Assembly: GCA_947475295.1 (NCBI GenBank) | Contig: CANJLF010000001.1 | Location: forward strand, 62,001-126,000 | Length of the DNA stretch: 64,000 nucleotides | Reading direction: 5' to 3' | From: Fidelibacterota bacterium | Lineage (GTDB): Bacteria > Pseudomonadota > Alphaproteobacteria > Rhodospirillales > Rhodospirillaceae | In this document: one piece after another, positions 17,466 through 25,767 of the stretch | Layout: every line of letters begins with the position of its first letter | Numbering within the stretch: the first letter of the stretch is position 1 | The notes under the pieces: generated by a model | What the model was told of the DNA's origin: nothing | What the model saw: only the letters and a program-made list of their open reading frames with translations | The model's database searches: none | Translations under genes and position numbers: made by a program

Positions 17466-18536
17466 ATGGCTATGCCTGATACCTCACGCACTCCCGCCCG
17501 TCGCGACGGCTATGTCGTCGCGGTGATCGGCGCGACCGGTAATGTTGGCCGCGAGATGCTGAACATTCTTTGGGACCGGCAGTTTCCGGTCTCGAAAGTC
17601 CATGCGCTGGCCTCGCAGCGTTCGGTCGGTGCGGAAGTCTCCTTCGGTGAAGACGAGGTTCTGAAAGTCCAGAACCTTGAGACCTTCGACTTCAAGGGCG
17701 TGGATTTCGCGCTGTCGTCGCCGGGCGCCAAGGTCTCGGCGATCCATAGCCCGCGCGCCGCGGCCGCCGGCTGCATCGTGATCGACAACACTTCGTACTT
17801 CCGCATGGACCCGGACGTGCCGCTGGTGGTGCCGGAAGTGAATCCGGAAGCCATCGCGCGCTACAAGAAGAAAGGCATCATCGCCAATCCCAACTGCTCG
17901 ACCATCCAGATGGTCGTGGCTCTGAAGCCTTTGCACGATGCGTTCAAGATCAAGCGCGTGGTGGTATCGACCTATCAGTCCACTTCCGGCGCCGGCAAGT
18001 CGGGCATGGATGAGCTGTTCAACCAGACCAAAGGCATTTACGCCAATCAGGCGCCGGTGCAGACCAAGTCGATATTCACCAAGCAGATCGCCTTTAACGT
18101 CATCCCGCATATCGACATCTTCATGGATGGCGGCGCGACCAAAGAAGAATGGAAGATGTCGGCCGAGACCTGCAAGATCCTCGATCCTTCGATCAAGGTT
18201 CATGCCAACTGCGCGCGCGTGCCGAGCTTCATTGGTCATGCCGAATACATCAATATCGAGACCGAGTTGCCGATCACCGACCGGGCGGCGCGCGCGATCC
18301 TGCAAAAGGCGCCGGGCGTGACGGTGGTGGACCACCGCACCAACGAAGGCTACACCACGCCCGCCGAAGTGGCCGGCGAGGACGACGTGTTCATCTCGCG
18401 CATCCGTAAGGATGAAACGGTCGAGAACGGCCTGTCCTTCTGGTGTGTGTCGGACAACTTGCGCAAAGGGGCTGCGCTTAACGCCGTGCAGATCGCCGAA
18501 GTGCTGGTGAAAGAATATCTGGGCGCTAAGCGCTGA
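17466..18536 (+). CDS. asd: Aspartate-semialdehyde dehydrogenase
   Basis: Asd reduces aspartyl phosphate to aspartate semialdehyde, the branch point to lysine/diaminopimelate, threonine and methionine; dapF in this window acts further down. The 356-residue protein has the NADP fold AVIGATGNVGREML (19-32), the nucleophile Cys144 in NPNCSTIQM, and the acid/base His258 in VPSFIGHAE. The last 17 codons and flank (18483-18534) are repeated exactly 113 bp further on, after a REP-like hairpin. Confidence 0.97.
   Translation: MAMPDTSRTPARRDGYVVAVIGATGNVGREMLNILWDRQFPVSKVHALASQRSVGAEVSFGEDEVLKVQNLETFDFKGVDFALSSPGAKVSAIHSPRAAAAGCIVIDNTSYFRMDPDVPLVVPEVNPEAIARYKKKGIIANPNCSTIQMVVALKPLHDAFKIKRVVVSTYQSTSGAGKSGMDELFNQTKGIYANQAPVQTKSIFTKQIAFNVIPHIDIFMDGGATKEEWKMSAETCKILDPSIKVHANCARVPSFIGHAEYINIETELPITDRAARAILQKAPGVTVVDHRTNEGYTTPAEVAGEDDVFISRIRKDETVENGLSFWCVSDNLRKGAALNAVQIAEVLVKEYLGAKR
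18483..18534 (+). repeat. 52-bp direct repeat, copy 1 (inside asd 3' end)
   Basis: These 52 bases, encoding the end of Asd from AVQIAEVLV to the stop region, are identical to 18596-18647. After copy 1 the sequence reads GA, completing a TGA stop; after copy 2 it reads AG, completing TAG. The spacer holds the hairpin at 18546-18594. Confidence 0.95.
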
Positions 18537-18545
18537 TTTTATTTT

Positions 18546-18594
18546 GCGCGTGTCCGGACGGAAAACCGGAAGACCACTTTTCCTGGACACGCGC
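18546..18594 (+). repeat. REP-like hairpin between the two asd tail copies
   Basis: The outer stem GCGCGTGTCC (18546-18555) pairs perfectly with 18585-18594. An unpaired GGAC on the left faces one T on the right, then the inner stem GGAAAA (18560-18565) pairs with TTTTCC (18578-18583) around a 12-nt loop. The core (CGGAAAACCGG...CACTTTTCC) looks like a palindromic motif I recall from many Rhizobiales intergenic regions; a genome search would confirm this. It may also end asd transcripts. Confidence 0.7.
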
Positions 18595-18595
18595 G

Positions 18596-18647
18596 GCCGT
18601 GCAGATCGCCGAAGTGCTGGTGAAAGAATATCTGGGCGCTAAGCGCT
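18596..18647 (+). repeat. 52-bp direct repeat, copy 2 (duplicate asd tail)
   Basis: An exact copy of the asd 3' end, displaced by 113 bp and no longer joined to a reading frame with a start. It ends 4 bp before the stop codon of the convergent LysE-family gene. With copy 1 it brackets the hairpin, as would a very long target duplication or a local tandem duplication. Confidence 0.95.
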
Positions 18648-18651
18648 AGCG

Positions 18652-19317
18652 CTAACCGCCCATCCCCATCATCTTTAAAGCCGTCGCTATCAGAACCAGC
18701 GCGCCCGAAAAGGCGATGATGCCTCCCGATGTGCGGTTCAACCACGGCAGGCCGGTTTTTAGAAACCGGTCACGCAAGATGGTGACAACACCTGCAAGAA
18801 TGATCCACCACGCCGCCGAGCCCGTGAACGCGCCGATCACGAGCCAGAAAGCCCGCGCCGGCGCTATGGCTAAATCGATCGGCGCGAACGCAGCGAACAC
18901 GCCGACCGCCGCGATCATGGTGGCGGGGTTGGCGATCGCCATCATGAAAGCCGCTGCAAAATCCCGGCGCAGGCTTTTCACCATGACGCTGCCGTGGATC
19001 ACCACCACAGGCGTGCGGTAGGTACTCAAGCCCATGGCCAACACAATGATGCCGCCGACCAGGCCGATGGTAATTTCATAGTTGAGAATAAAGGTACTGA
19101 CGACGGTGAGGCCCAAACCCGCCACCGCGCCGAAGGTCATGTCGGCCACGGCAGCGCCGAGGCCGGCGATAAAGGCCTCGAGTGCGCCGCGCGTCAGGGC
19201 GCGGCGGATGCACAAGACCGCCACCGGTCCCATCGGCGCGGCAAGGGCGAAACCCACCACGAGGCCGCGCACGAAGGCCAAATCAAAAAAGGCCGGGGTT
19301 ATTGCCGCAAGGTCCAT
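18652..19317 (-). CDS. LysE/RhtB family amino-acid exporter
   Basis: A 221-residue inner-membrane protein with about six hydrophobic segments. The N-terminal FALAAPMGPVAVLCIRRAL matches the LysE signature (GPN/GPV region), and the internal FMMAIANPATMIA matches the NP motif in the fourth helix. Family members export lysine, homoserine, threonine or other small metabolites; the substrate cannot be read from sequence. Its position beside asd may be meaningful because Asd feeds the aspartate-family amino acids, but the genes are convergent and not an operon. Confidence 0.85.
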   Translation of the reverse strand: MDLAAITPAFFDLAFVRGLVVGFALAAPMGPVAVLCIRRALTRGALEAFIAGLGAAVADMTFGAVAGLGLTVVSTFILNYEITIGLVGGIIVLAMGLSTYRTPVVVIHGSVMVKSLRRDFAAAFMMAIANPATMIAAVGVFAAFAPIDLAIAPARAFWLVIGAFTGSAAWWIILAGVVTILRDRFLKTGLPWLNRTSGGIIAFSGALVLIATALKMMGMGG

Positions 19318-19435
19318 GCCCGGCCTCGTACACCGTTTTGCGCCGCTCCCGCAAGGTTCTGGACCATGCCTACTGGACCGAATAGGGCACTTTCGTTATC
19401 ACGGGGACCGAGGTTTTCCCGCAGGGAATGCAGTG

Positions 19436-20314
19436 ATGACACAGAGCACGCGGCCACGCCGAAGCGTATTATATATGCCGTCGTCCAATGCGCGCGCTTT
19501 GGACAAGGCCAAGACTCTTGCCGCAGACGGCCTGATCTTCGATCTGGAAGATGCGGTGGCGCCGGAGGCCAAGATCACGGCGCGCGCCGCCGCGGTGAGC
19601 GCGGCCAATTCCAAAGGCTACGGCAAGCGCGAGATCCTGATCCGCGTCAATGGCCTCGACACGCAGTGGTTCGAGGACGATCTCAAAGCTGTGGCCAAGT
19701 CGGCGGCCGATGGCGTGGTGGTGCCCAAGATCAACAGGCCCGACGATGTGCGCCGGATTGACCAGGTTTTGCGCAGCAACGGTGCGCGCGACGATCTGAT
19801 GATCTGGCCGATGATGGAGACGCCGCGCGCCATTCTTGCCGCCGACGCCATCGCGGGCGCCGGCCCGCGTCTCGCGGGGTTTCTCATGGGCACCGCCGAC
19901 CTTGCCAAGGACCTGCATTGCGCGCATCCCGCCGACCGCGCGCCGATGCTCTATGCCTTGCAGCACTGCCTGCTGGCGGCGCGCGCCCACGGCTTGCTGA
20001 TCTTGGACGGCGTGCACATCGATCTTGACGACGAAGCGGGCTTCGCGGCGGCTTGCGCGCAAGGCCGGGCCATGGGTTTTGACGGCAAGACCCTGATCCA
20101 TCCCCGGCAGATCTCCGCCGCCAATGCCGCCTACGCACCGTCGCCGGTTGAGCTGGAAGGCGCGCGGCGTCTTGTGGCGGCCCATAAGGAGGCCGCCGCG
20201 AAAGGGCAGGGTGTGACTTTGCTCGATGGCCGGCTGGTGGAAGTCCTGCACGTGCAGCAAGCCGAACGCCTCATGGCGCAAGCGGACGTCATCGCACAGA
20301 TGGACCAGTCATAA
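19436..20314 (+). CDS. HpcH/HpaI (CitE-like) CoA-ester lyase
   Basis: A 292-residue TIM-barrel protein of the CitE/malyl-CoA lyase family, which cleaves or forms C-C bonds of CoA esters such as malyl-CoA or citramalyl-CoA. Seen are RSVLYMPSSNARALDKA, the acidic metal/substrate segment LIFDLEDAV (33-41), VRVNGLDT-type segment IRVNGLDTQWFEDD, and GFDGKTLIHPRQI. A much longer frame from 19082 is spurious; ATG 19436 fits the family. No citD or citF genes are nearby, so it is not citrate lyase. After its stop the same frame stays open into a beta-barrel-like remnant. Confidence 0.88.
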   Translation: MTQSTRPRRSVLYMPSSNARALDKAKTLAADGLIFDLEDAVAPEAKITARAAAVSAANSKGYGKREILIRVNGLDTQWFEDDLKAVAKSAADGVVVPKINRPDDVRRIDQVLRSNGARDDLMIWPMMETPRAILAADAIAGAGPRLAGFLMGTADLAKDLHCAHPADRAPMLYALQHCLLAARAHGLLILDGVHIDLDDEAGFAAACAQGRAMGFDGKTLIHPRQISAANAAYAPSPVELEGARRLVAAHKEAAAKGQGVTLLDGRLVEVLHVQQAERLMAQADVIAQMDQS

Positions 20315-20581
20315 AAAAGCGCCATCGGCACCAGCGCCTTAGCCAAAGTCGGCATCGCCCTCACCGTTTTGCCGAGCGGGATGTTCAAGCCCTATGCCTT
20401 TGCCACCTATAGCCGGCTTATATCGGACCCGAACTATGACGGGCGGAACGCCCTGCAGCTGGGCGGCGGCCTGGCCGTGGGCTCGGGCCGTCTGAACGGC
20501 GCCGTGGAGGCCGGCACGCTCCTCCTCCAGTCCGGTCAAAGCAGCACCTCCGTCGGCTTGCATCTGCGTTTAGCCGTCTAA
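20315..20581 (+). pseudogene. C-terminal remnant of an autotransporter/beta-barrel-like protein
   Basis: Directly behind the lyase stop, in the same frame, 88 codons run to a TAA at 20579-20581 with no ATG near their beginning. The product (KVGIALTVLPSGMFKPYAFA, then LGGGLAVGSGRLNGAVEAGT and SVGLHLRLAV) has alternating polar and hydrophobic residues with Gly and Tyr, as in the last strands of an outer-membrane beta-barrel. No passenger or signal peptide exists upstream. I read it as a decayed gene end. A short real peptide from TTG 20369 or ATG 20381 is possible but less likely. Confidence 0.5.
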
Positions 20582-20605
20582 AACGTTCAAAAATCCTGGC
20601 TTCAG

Positions 20606-20635
20606 ACCGCCCCGGCTTTGCCGCCGGGGCGGTTT
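20606..20635 (+). terminator. Intrinsic terminator before sdhC
   Basis: An 11-bp GC-rich stem, ACCGCCCCGGC (20606-20616) with GCCGGGGCGGT (20623-20633), a TTTGCC loop and a short T-run. It would end transcripts of the lyase/remnant region and isolate the sdh operon. Confidence 0.7.
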
Positions 20636-20682
20636 CGCATTGGACGCATGGCTCCCGCGCGCCTTTTAGGCGGCACCCTTAA

Positions 20683-20711
20683 TTGACTTCAACCGGTGGG
20701 GTGAGTAGGAA
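20683..20711 (+). promoter_or_regulatory. Candidate promoter for sdhCDAB
   Basis: TTGACT (20683-20688), 17 nt, and TAGGAA (20706-20711) precede sdhC by about 90 bp. The -35 is good, the -10 weak. The stretch 20636-20803 holds no gene. Confidence 0.35.
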
Positions 20712-20803
20712 TGGCAAGGGGTCGCCGGGGAGGCTGCCTCCACGCCTAAAATGTCTTTTAAACCTACGCCTTAGCATTCCTTGCTGACCGCATCGGACCC
20801 GTC

Positions 20804-21196
20804 ATGACCCAAGCCGCGAAACCCGCCGCCCGGCCGCTGTCGCCCCACCTTCAAGTTTACCGGCTGCCTTTGGCCGCTTGGTTGTCCATCACCCACCGCA
20901 TCACCGGCATCGGCCTGACCATCGGAACGCTGCTGCTGACCTATTGGGTGACGAGCGCCGCCTACGGGCCGGACGCCTATTACGACTTCACCGCCTTCAT
21001 GGGTTCGCCGATCGGATATTTCCTGCTGTTCGGATTTTCGGTGGCAATGTTTTACCACCTTTGTAACGGCATCCGGCACCTGTTCTGGGACGTCGGCCTT
21101 AACTACGAAATCGCCGAAACCAAACGCGCCAACGTGATCGTTCTCCTCGGAACTTTGATCCTGACGGCGGCCGCTTGGCTGCTGGCCCTGGCGTAA
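20804..21196 (+). CDS. sdhC: Succinate dehydrogenase cytochrome b556 subunit
   Basis: SdhC anchors complex II in the inner membrane and helps bind haem b and ubiquinone. The 130-residue protein has three predicted membrane helices. SPHLQVYRLPLAAWLSITHR near the N terminus includes the Ser of the quinone site, and HLCNGIRHLFWDVG (about 85-98) supplies the haem-ligand His. It is the first gene of sdhCDAB, 13 bp before sdhD. Confidence 0.96.
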   Translation: MTQAAKPAARPLSPHLQVYRLPLAAWLSITHRITGIGLTIGTLLLTYWVTSAAYGPDAYYDFTAFMGSPIGYFLLFGFSVAMFYHLCNGIRHLFWDVGLNYEIAETKRANVIVLLGTLILTAAAWLLALA

Positions 21197-21209
21197 GGAG
21201 CCCCGCACC

Positions 21210-21602
21210 ATGTTCGCCTCGCACAATCTTCGCACGCCGCTGGGCCGCGCCCGCGGCCTCGGCTCGGCCAAAGAGGGCTTGCATCACTGGTGGGTCCAGC
21301 GCCTGACGTCGCTGGCGCTGATTCCGCTCACGGTCTGGTTTGTCGCTTCCGTCGTCGGCCTGGCCGGATCGGGCTACCAGGAATTCGCGGTCTGGCTGTC
21401 CAATCCCTGCAACGCCGCCATCATGGTTCTGTTCTTCGGCGTCAGCTTGCATCACGCCCAGTCGGGCATGCAGGTGGTGCTGGAGGACTACGTCAGCCAT
21501 CACGGCTGGCGCATCGCCAGCATCATCGTCGTCAAATTCATATGCTACGGCCTTGCGGCGCTGGGCATCGTATCCACACTGATCGTCACGTTCGGAGGCT
21601 AA
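21210..21602 (+). CDS. sdhD: Succinate dehydrogenase membrane anchor subunit
   Basis: SdhD is the second membrane anchor of complex II. The 130-residue protein has three hydrophobic segments, an N-terminal GLGSAKEGLHHWWVQRLTSL, and the haem/quinone-region motif LHHAQSGMQVVLEDYV (about 90-105). It starts 13 bp after sdhC with GGAG upstream and lies 6 bp before sdhA. Confidence 0.95.
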   Translation: MFASHNLRTPLGRARGLGSAKEGLHHWWVQRLTSLALIPLTVWFVASVVGLAGSGYQEFAVWLSNPCNAAIMVLFFGVSLHHAQSGMQVVLEDYVSHHGWRIASIIVVKFICYGLAALGIVSTLIVTFGG

Positions 21603-21608
21603 AGCTCC

Positions 21609-23396
21609 ATGGCCGCATACAACATCATCGACCACGAATACGACGTGGTGGTCGTCGGCGCCGGCGGTGCCGGTTTGCGCGCGACCTTCGGCATGGTCCA
21701 GCACGGTTTGAAGACCGCCTGCATCACGAAAGTCTTTCCGACCCGCAGTCACACGGTCGCCGCCCAAGGCGGTGTCGGCGCGGCACTCGGCAACATGGCC
21801 GAGGACAACTGGGTTTGGCACATGTACGACACCGTCAAGGGCGCCGACTGGCTCGGCGACCAGGACGCCATTGAATATATGTGCCGCGAAGCCATCCCGG
21901 CGGTGCATGAGTTGGAACACTACGGCGTGCCGTTTTCGCGCACGCCCGAAGGCAAGATTTACCAGCGGCCCTTCGGCGGCCACATGCGCAATTTCGGCGA
22001 AGCGCCCGTGCAGCGCGCCTGCGCCGCCGCCGACCGCACCGGCCACGCCATTCTGCATACGCTGTATCAGCAAAGCCTGAAGCATAAGGCGGAATTCTTC
22101 GTCGAGTATTTTGCCCTCGATTTGATGATGGACCCGGACGGCAGCTGCCGCGGCGTCGTCGCGCTCGACATGGCGACCGGCAACATACACCGCTTCAAAG
22201 GCCACACCACGGTTATGGCCACGGGCGGCTACGGGCGCGCTTATTTCTCGTGCACGTCCGCGCATACCTGCACAGGCGACGGCAACGCGATGGTGTCGCG
22301 CGCCGGTCTGCCGCTGCAGGATATGGAGTTTGTGCAGTTCCATCCCACCGGCGTCTACGGCGCCGGTGTGCTGATCACCGAAGGCGCCCGCGGCGAAGGC
22401 GGCTATCTCACCAACAGCAGCGGCGACCGCTTCATGGAGCGCTATGCGCCGACGGCCAAAGATTTGGCCTCGCGCGATGTCGTCAGCCGCGCCATGACCA
22501 TGGAAATCCGTGAAGGCCGCGGCGTGGGCGCAGAGAACGACCACATCATGCTCCACCTTGAGCACCTCGGCTCAGAAGTGCTGCATCAGCGTTTGCCGGG
22601 TATCACTGAAACCGCGAAAGTATTCGCCGGTGTCGATGCGACCAAAAATCCGATTCCGGTGCTGCCCACCGTGCACTACAACATGGGCGGCATTCCCACC
22701 AATTACATGGCCGAAGCGATTCGCCCGCAAGGCGGCAATCCCGATGCGGTCATTCCGGGCCTCATGGCCATCGGCGAAGCGGCTAGTGTTTCGGTCCACG
22801 GCGCGAACCGCCTCGGCACCAACTCGCTGCTCGATCTTGTGGTCTTCGGCCGCGCCGCGGCCTTGCGCGCCAAGGATCTTATCAAGAAGGGCATGCCGCA
22901 CCGGCCGTTGTCGAAAGACGCCGCCGATCTGGCATTGAGCCGTCTGGAACGCCTGCGCAACGCGAACGGCTCCCTGACCACGGCTCTGATCCGCAAGAAC
23001 ATGCAGCGCACGATGCAGAACGATGCCGCGGTGTTCCGCACGTCCAAGACCTTGAAGGAAGGTTACGACAAGATGAGCCAGATCGCGGCCTCCTTGAAAG
23101 ACATCAAGGTCGCCGACCGGTCGCTGATCTTCAACACCGACCTGATCGAAGCGCTGGAGCTTGAAAATCTTATGGCCTGCGCGCTGTCGACCATCGCCGG
23201 CGGCGAAGCCCGCCACGAAAGCCGCGGCGCCCACGCTCACGAGGACTTCCCCAACCGCGACGACGAAAACTGGATGAAGCACACGCTCGCCTGGGTCAGC
23301 GACGGCTGGAAAGTGAAGCTGGATTATCGCCCGGTGCACACCTACACGCTGACCAACGACGTCAAATACATTCCGCCTAAAGCGCGCGTGTATTAG
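21609..23396 (+). CDS. sdhA: Succinate dehydrogenase flavoprotein subunit
   Basis: SdhA oxidises succinate to fumarate on the cytoplasmic face of the membrane. The 595-residue protein has the FAD fold [15 protein letters not shown], the covalent-FAD His in [18 protein letters not shown], the catalytic region [20 protein letters not shown], and [19 protein letters not shown]. The C-terminal capping domain ends normally. It follows sdhD and precedes sdhB by 11 bp in one operon. Confidence 0.98.
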   Translation: MAAYNIIDHEYDVVVVGAGGAGLRATFGMVQHGLKTACITKVFPTRSHTVAAQGGVGAALGNMAEDNWVWHMYDTVKGADWLGDQDAIEYMCREAIPAVHELEHYGVPFSRTPEGKIYQRPFGGHMRNFGEAPVQRACAAADRTGHAILHTLYQQSLKHKAEFFVEYFALDLMMDPDGSCRGVVALDMATGNIHRFKGHTTVMATGGYGRAYFSCTSAHTCTGDGNAMVSRAGLPLQDMEFVQFHPTGVYGAGVLITEGARGEGGYLTNSSGDRFMERYAPTAKDLASRDVVSRAMTMEIREGRGVGAENDHIMLHLEHLGSEVLHQRLPGITETAKVFAGVDATKNPIPVLPTVHYNMGGIPTNYMAEAIRPQGGNPDAVIPGLMAIGEAASVSVHGANRLGTNSLLDLVVFGRAAALRAKDLIKKGMPHRPLSKDAADLALSRLERLRNANGSLTTALIRKNMQRTMQNDAAVFRTSKTLKEGYDKMSQIAASLKDIKVADRSLIFNTDLIEALELENLMACALSTIAGGEARHESRGAHAHEDFPNRDDENWMKHTLAWVSDGWKVKLDYRPVHTYTLTNDVKYIPPKARVY

Positions 23397-23407
23397 GAGC
23401 ATTAAAC

Positions 23408-24190
23408 ATGGTTGAGTTCTCACTCCCCAAGAATTCCAAGCCCACCAAGGGCAAGACCTTCGCAGCACCTGCGGGCGCCAAGAACGTCAAACGGTTCGAT
23501 GTCTATCGCTACGACCCGGACACGGGCGCCAATCCGCGCATCGACAGCTATGACGTCGATATGGATACGTGCGGCCCCATGGTGTTGGACGCGCTCCTCA
23601 AGATTAAGGACGAGGTCGATCAGACGCTGACGCTCCGTCGGTCTTGCCGCGAAGGTATCTGCGGTTCCTGCTCCATGAACATCGACGGCGGCAATACGCT
23701 GGCCTGCTTGAAGCCCATCGACGAATGCAAAGGCGCGGTGAAAGTTTATCCGTTGCCGCACATGCCGGTGATCAAGGACCTGGTGCCTGATCTCACGCAC
23801 GTTTACGCGCAGTACGCATCCATCGAGCCGTGGATGAAGAACGACACCCCGCCGCCGTCCTCGGGCGAGCGTCTGCAGTCGCCCGAAGAACGCGAAAAGC
23901 TCGACGGCTTGTGGGAATGTATCTTGTGCTTCTGCTGCACCACCAGTTGTCCCAGCTATTGGTGGAACGGCGACCGTTATCTCGGCCCCGCCATCCTGTT
24001 GCAGGCGGCGCGCTGGATCAACGACAGCCGCGACGAAGCCACTGGCGAACGCTTGGATGACCTGGAAGATCCTTTCAAGCTCTACCGCTGCCATACCATC
24101 ATGAACTGCACCAACACTTGCCCCAAAGGCTTGAACCCCGCCAAGGCCATTGCCGACATCAAGATGAAGATGGTCGAGCGCGCTGGGTAA
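23408..24190 (+). CDS. sdhB: Succinate dehydrogenase iron-sulfur subunit
   Basis: SdhB passes electrons from FAD to ubiquinone through three clusters. The 260-residue protein shows [21 protein letters not shown]-type ligands of the 2Fe-2S cluster (the four Cys of that segment), [18 protein letters not shown] for the 4Fe-4S cluster, and [17 protein letters not shown] for the 3Fe-4S and 4Fe-4S sites. It is the last gene of sdhCDAB. It is convergent with the TPR gene, with a hairpin between them. Confidence 0.98.
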   Translation: MVEFSLPKNSKPTKGKTFAAPAGAKNVKRFDVYRYDPDTGANPRIDSYDVDMDTCGPMVLDALLKIKDEVDQTLTLRRSCREGICGSCSMNIDGGNTLACLKPIDECKGAVKVYPLPHMPVIKDLVPDLTHVYAQYASIEPWMKNDTPPPSSGERLQSPEEREKLDGLWECILCFCCTTSCPSYWWNGDRYLGPAILLQAARWINDSRDEATGERLDDLEDPFKLYRCHTIMNCTNTCPKGLNPAKAIADIKMKMVERAG

Positions 24191-24228
24191 AAAGCGGCGG
24201 CCTTGTTTACGAGGCCGGCAACCGCCGC
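24189..24228 (-). terminator. Intrinsic terminator for the minus-strand TPR gene
   Basis: GCGGCGG (24194-24200) pairs with CCGCCGC (24222-24228), with an inner GGCCT/AGGCC pairing possible. On the minus strand the stem is followed by TTTTT (24193-24189). The TPR gene stop codon (24207-24209) lies in the loop, so terminator and reading frame overlap. On the plus strand no T-run follows. Confidence 0.65.
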
Positions 24229-25193
24229 AGCTCTGCTGTTGCCGCACCCTGTTCGATGCTCAAGGGCCGGCATGTGGCTTGGGCTTCGGTAAACAGCGCG
24301 CGGGCGCCGACACTGGCCTTACGAAAAGTCAGCCACTCACCGAGAAAAAGCGCGGCTTTGCATTTGGAATCCCGGCTGCCGGGATTGGCATAGCCGGCGC
24401 CCGCCCTGACGCCCAATATGAATTGCTCGGCGTTGTGATCCTCCATGAGCGCGGCAATCACCGGCCATGCCCCGCTTCCCCGATCAAGCGCGGAGAAGTC
24501 CTCGGCGTGCAAGGCCGTGCCGCCGCGCAGTTGCGCCTTGGCCAGCCAGACAAAATAAGAGTCTTCGCGCGGGTTCATTTGCGCGGCCCGCTGGAAGTCG
24601 GCGGTAGCGCTTTTCCAGTCGCCCTTGAAATAGGCCGCTAGCCCGCGCCCGAAATGCCAGGTCATATCGCTTCTGCGCGCGAGAATGACGTCGAAGTCGG
24701 CGATGGCGGTATCGTAATGACCGGACACCGCGCGCAAGAGCCCGCGGGAAAAGAAAACCTCGGAACCGCGCGGATCAAGGGCGATGGCTTGGTCGAGATC
24801 GGCCAGGGCTTCTCCGGGCCGGTTCATCTGCTGCAGCACTTCAGCGCGGGTCGTGTGCAGCAGGAACACCAGCCCCAGTGTATGCGTGTCCCGCGACAGT
24901 GAATTCTTTGCTTGCTCGCCCAAGGTCTCCAAACTCACGGGGATTGGGCTGAGCTTTACGGCCTGGTTGAAGTCGGTGAGGGCCAGATCAAACTGGCGCT
25001 GCTTCTGGTAAAGCGTGCCGCGCCGGTAATAGGTCATGTAGTCGGCGGGATCGGCGTCGATGGCCGCGGTATAGGCGGAGTCGACATTGCCCAGGTAGCC
25101 AATACCCGGCTTTGCGGTCCAAGGTCCGGGAATCAGGGCCAGACGCTGTGCAAGGAGAAAGCCGCCCACGGCCACCGCGATGGTCGCGGCCAT
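24207..25193 (-). CDS. Membrane-anchored TPR protein
   Basis: A 328-residue protein with an N-terminal hydrophobic segment (about 2-20) and no lipobox, followed by TPR units at about 50-80, 112-145, 146-178 and 180-212 (MTYYRRGTLYQKQRQFDLAL; ALADLDQAIALDPRGSEVFF; FGRGLAAYFKGDWKSA). Such proteins are scaffolds, probably facing the periplasm here. Four cysteine-poor repeats and the order resemble NlpI-type TPR proteins, but I assign no function. The ATG start lacks a strong RBS. It is convergent with sdhB, and its neighbour upstream is a small lipoprotein on the same strand. Confidence 0.8.
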   Translation of the reverse strand: MAATIAVAVGGFLLAQRLALIPGPWTAKPGIGYLGNVDSAYTAAIDADPADYMTYYRRGTLYQKQRQFDLALTDFNQAVKLSPIPVSLETLGEQAKNSLSRDTHTLGLVFLLHTTRAEVLQQMNRPGEALADLDQAIALDPRGSEVFFSRGLLRAVSGHYDTAIADFDVILARRSDMTWHFGRGLAAYFKGDWKSATADFQRAAQMNPREDSYFVWLAKAQLRGGTALHAEDFSALDRGSGAWPVIAALMEDHNAEQFILGVRAGAGYANPGSRDSKCKAALFLGEWLTFRKASVGARALFTEAQATCRPLSIEQGAATAELRRLPAS

Positions 25194-25287
25194 GGCCCCG
25201 TAGCGCAGCTTCTTCTCGGCATTCTTCAGAGGAACCCCCTCGGCATCGACCGTCGCATCTTACGACAATGTGTACCGTGGCGGCACT

Positions 25288-25617
25288 TTATGGTTTTGGC
25301 ACGCAACGGAAAAATATCCGCCGCGGCGTCAGCATCGTGCAGCCCCAGCGATCCTCATGATCGCGGACCGCTGTCCGGCTGGTTTTAGCGCATTCCGACT
25401 CGGCCATCTTCGCCACCTCGGCCGCGGCACCTGGGCCGTTGGAATAGCAGATGGCCGGTATATCGGGCGTCGAGGTGCCCACGGGTGTTTTCTGGCCGGC
25501 TTCGCGCCGGCTATCCACATAAGCCGCCGTCCCGCAGGCGTTTAGCGTCAAGCTGACGGTTGCCAGAGCCAGTCCAGCCCAGCATTTGGCCCCCAAAAGC
25601 CGTCTCAAAAGTGCCAT
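25288..25617 (-). CDS. Small predicted lipoprotein of unknown function
   Basis: A 109-residue protein with a lipoprotein signal: basic start MALLRRLLGAKCW, hydrophobic stretch, and lipobox LTLNAC with Cys28 as the lipidated residue. The mature part has four further cysteines (ICYSNG, SECAK, WGCTM, RCVPKP), probably forming two disulfides in the periplasm. The frame extends to 25644, but ATG 25617 gives the signal peptide. It shares its strand with the TPR gene 95 bp downstream. No family is recognised. Confidence 0.7.
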   Translation of the reverse strand: MALLRRLLGAKCWAGLALATVSLTLNACGTAAYVDSRREAGQKTPVGTSTPDIPAICYSNGPGAAAEVAKMAESECAKTSRTAVRDHEDRWGCTMLTPRRIFFRCVPKP

Positions 25618-25767
25618 CCCGCCTGTCCTGTCAATGTTATCCACAGGCTCGCGTGCCCCTGGGAATTCGCTTGCCGCCGATGGGGCGTTGTCTTAACCCC
25701 AAGTCCTGTTTATCTTTTCGCCCATCATCATTCCGACCACACGCACTTTTGTCGAGGGAAGTTTTCG

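Noticed and set aside
19082-19435. N-terminal extension of the CitE-like protein
   Set aside because: These codons lie antisense to the LysE-family gene and in its promoter region; homology begins at ATG 19436.
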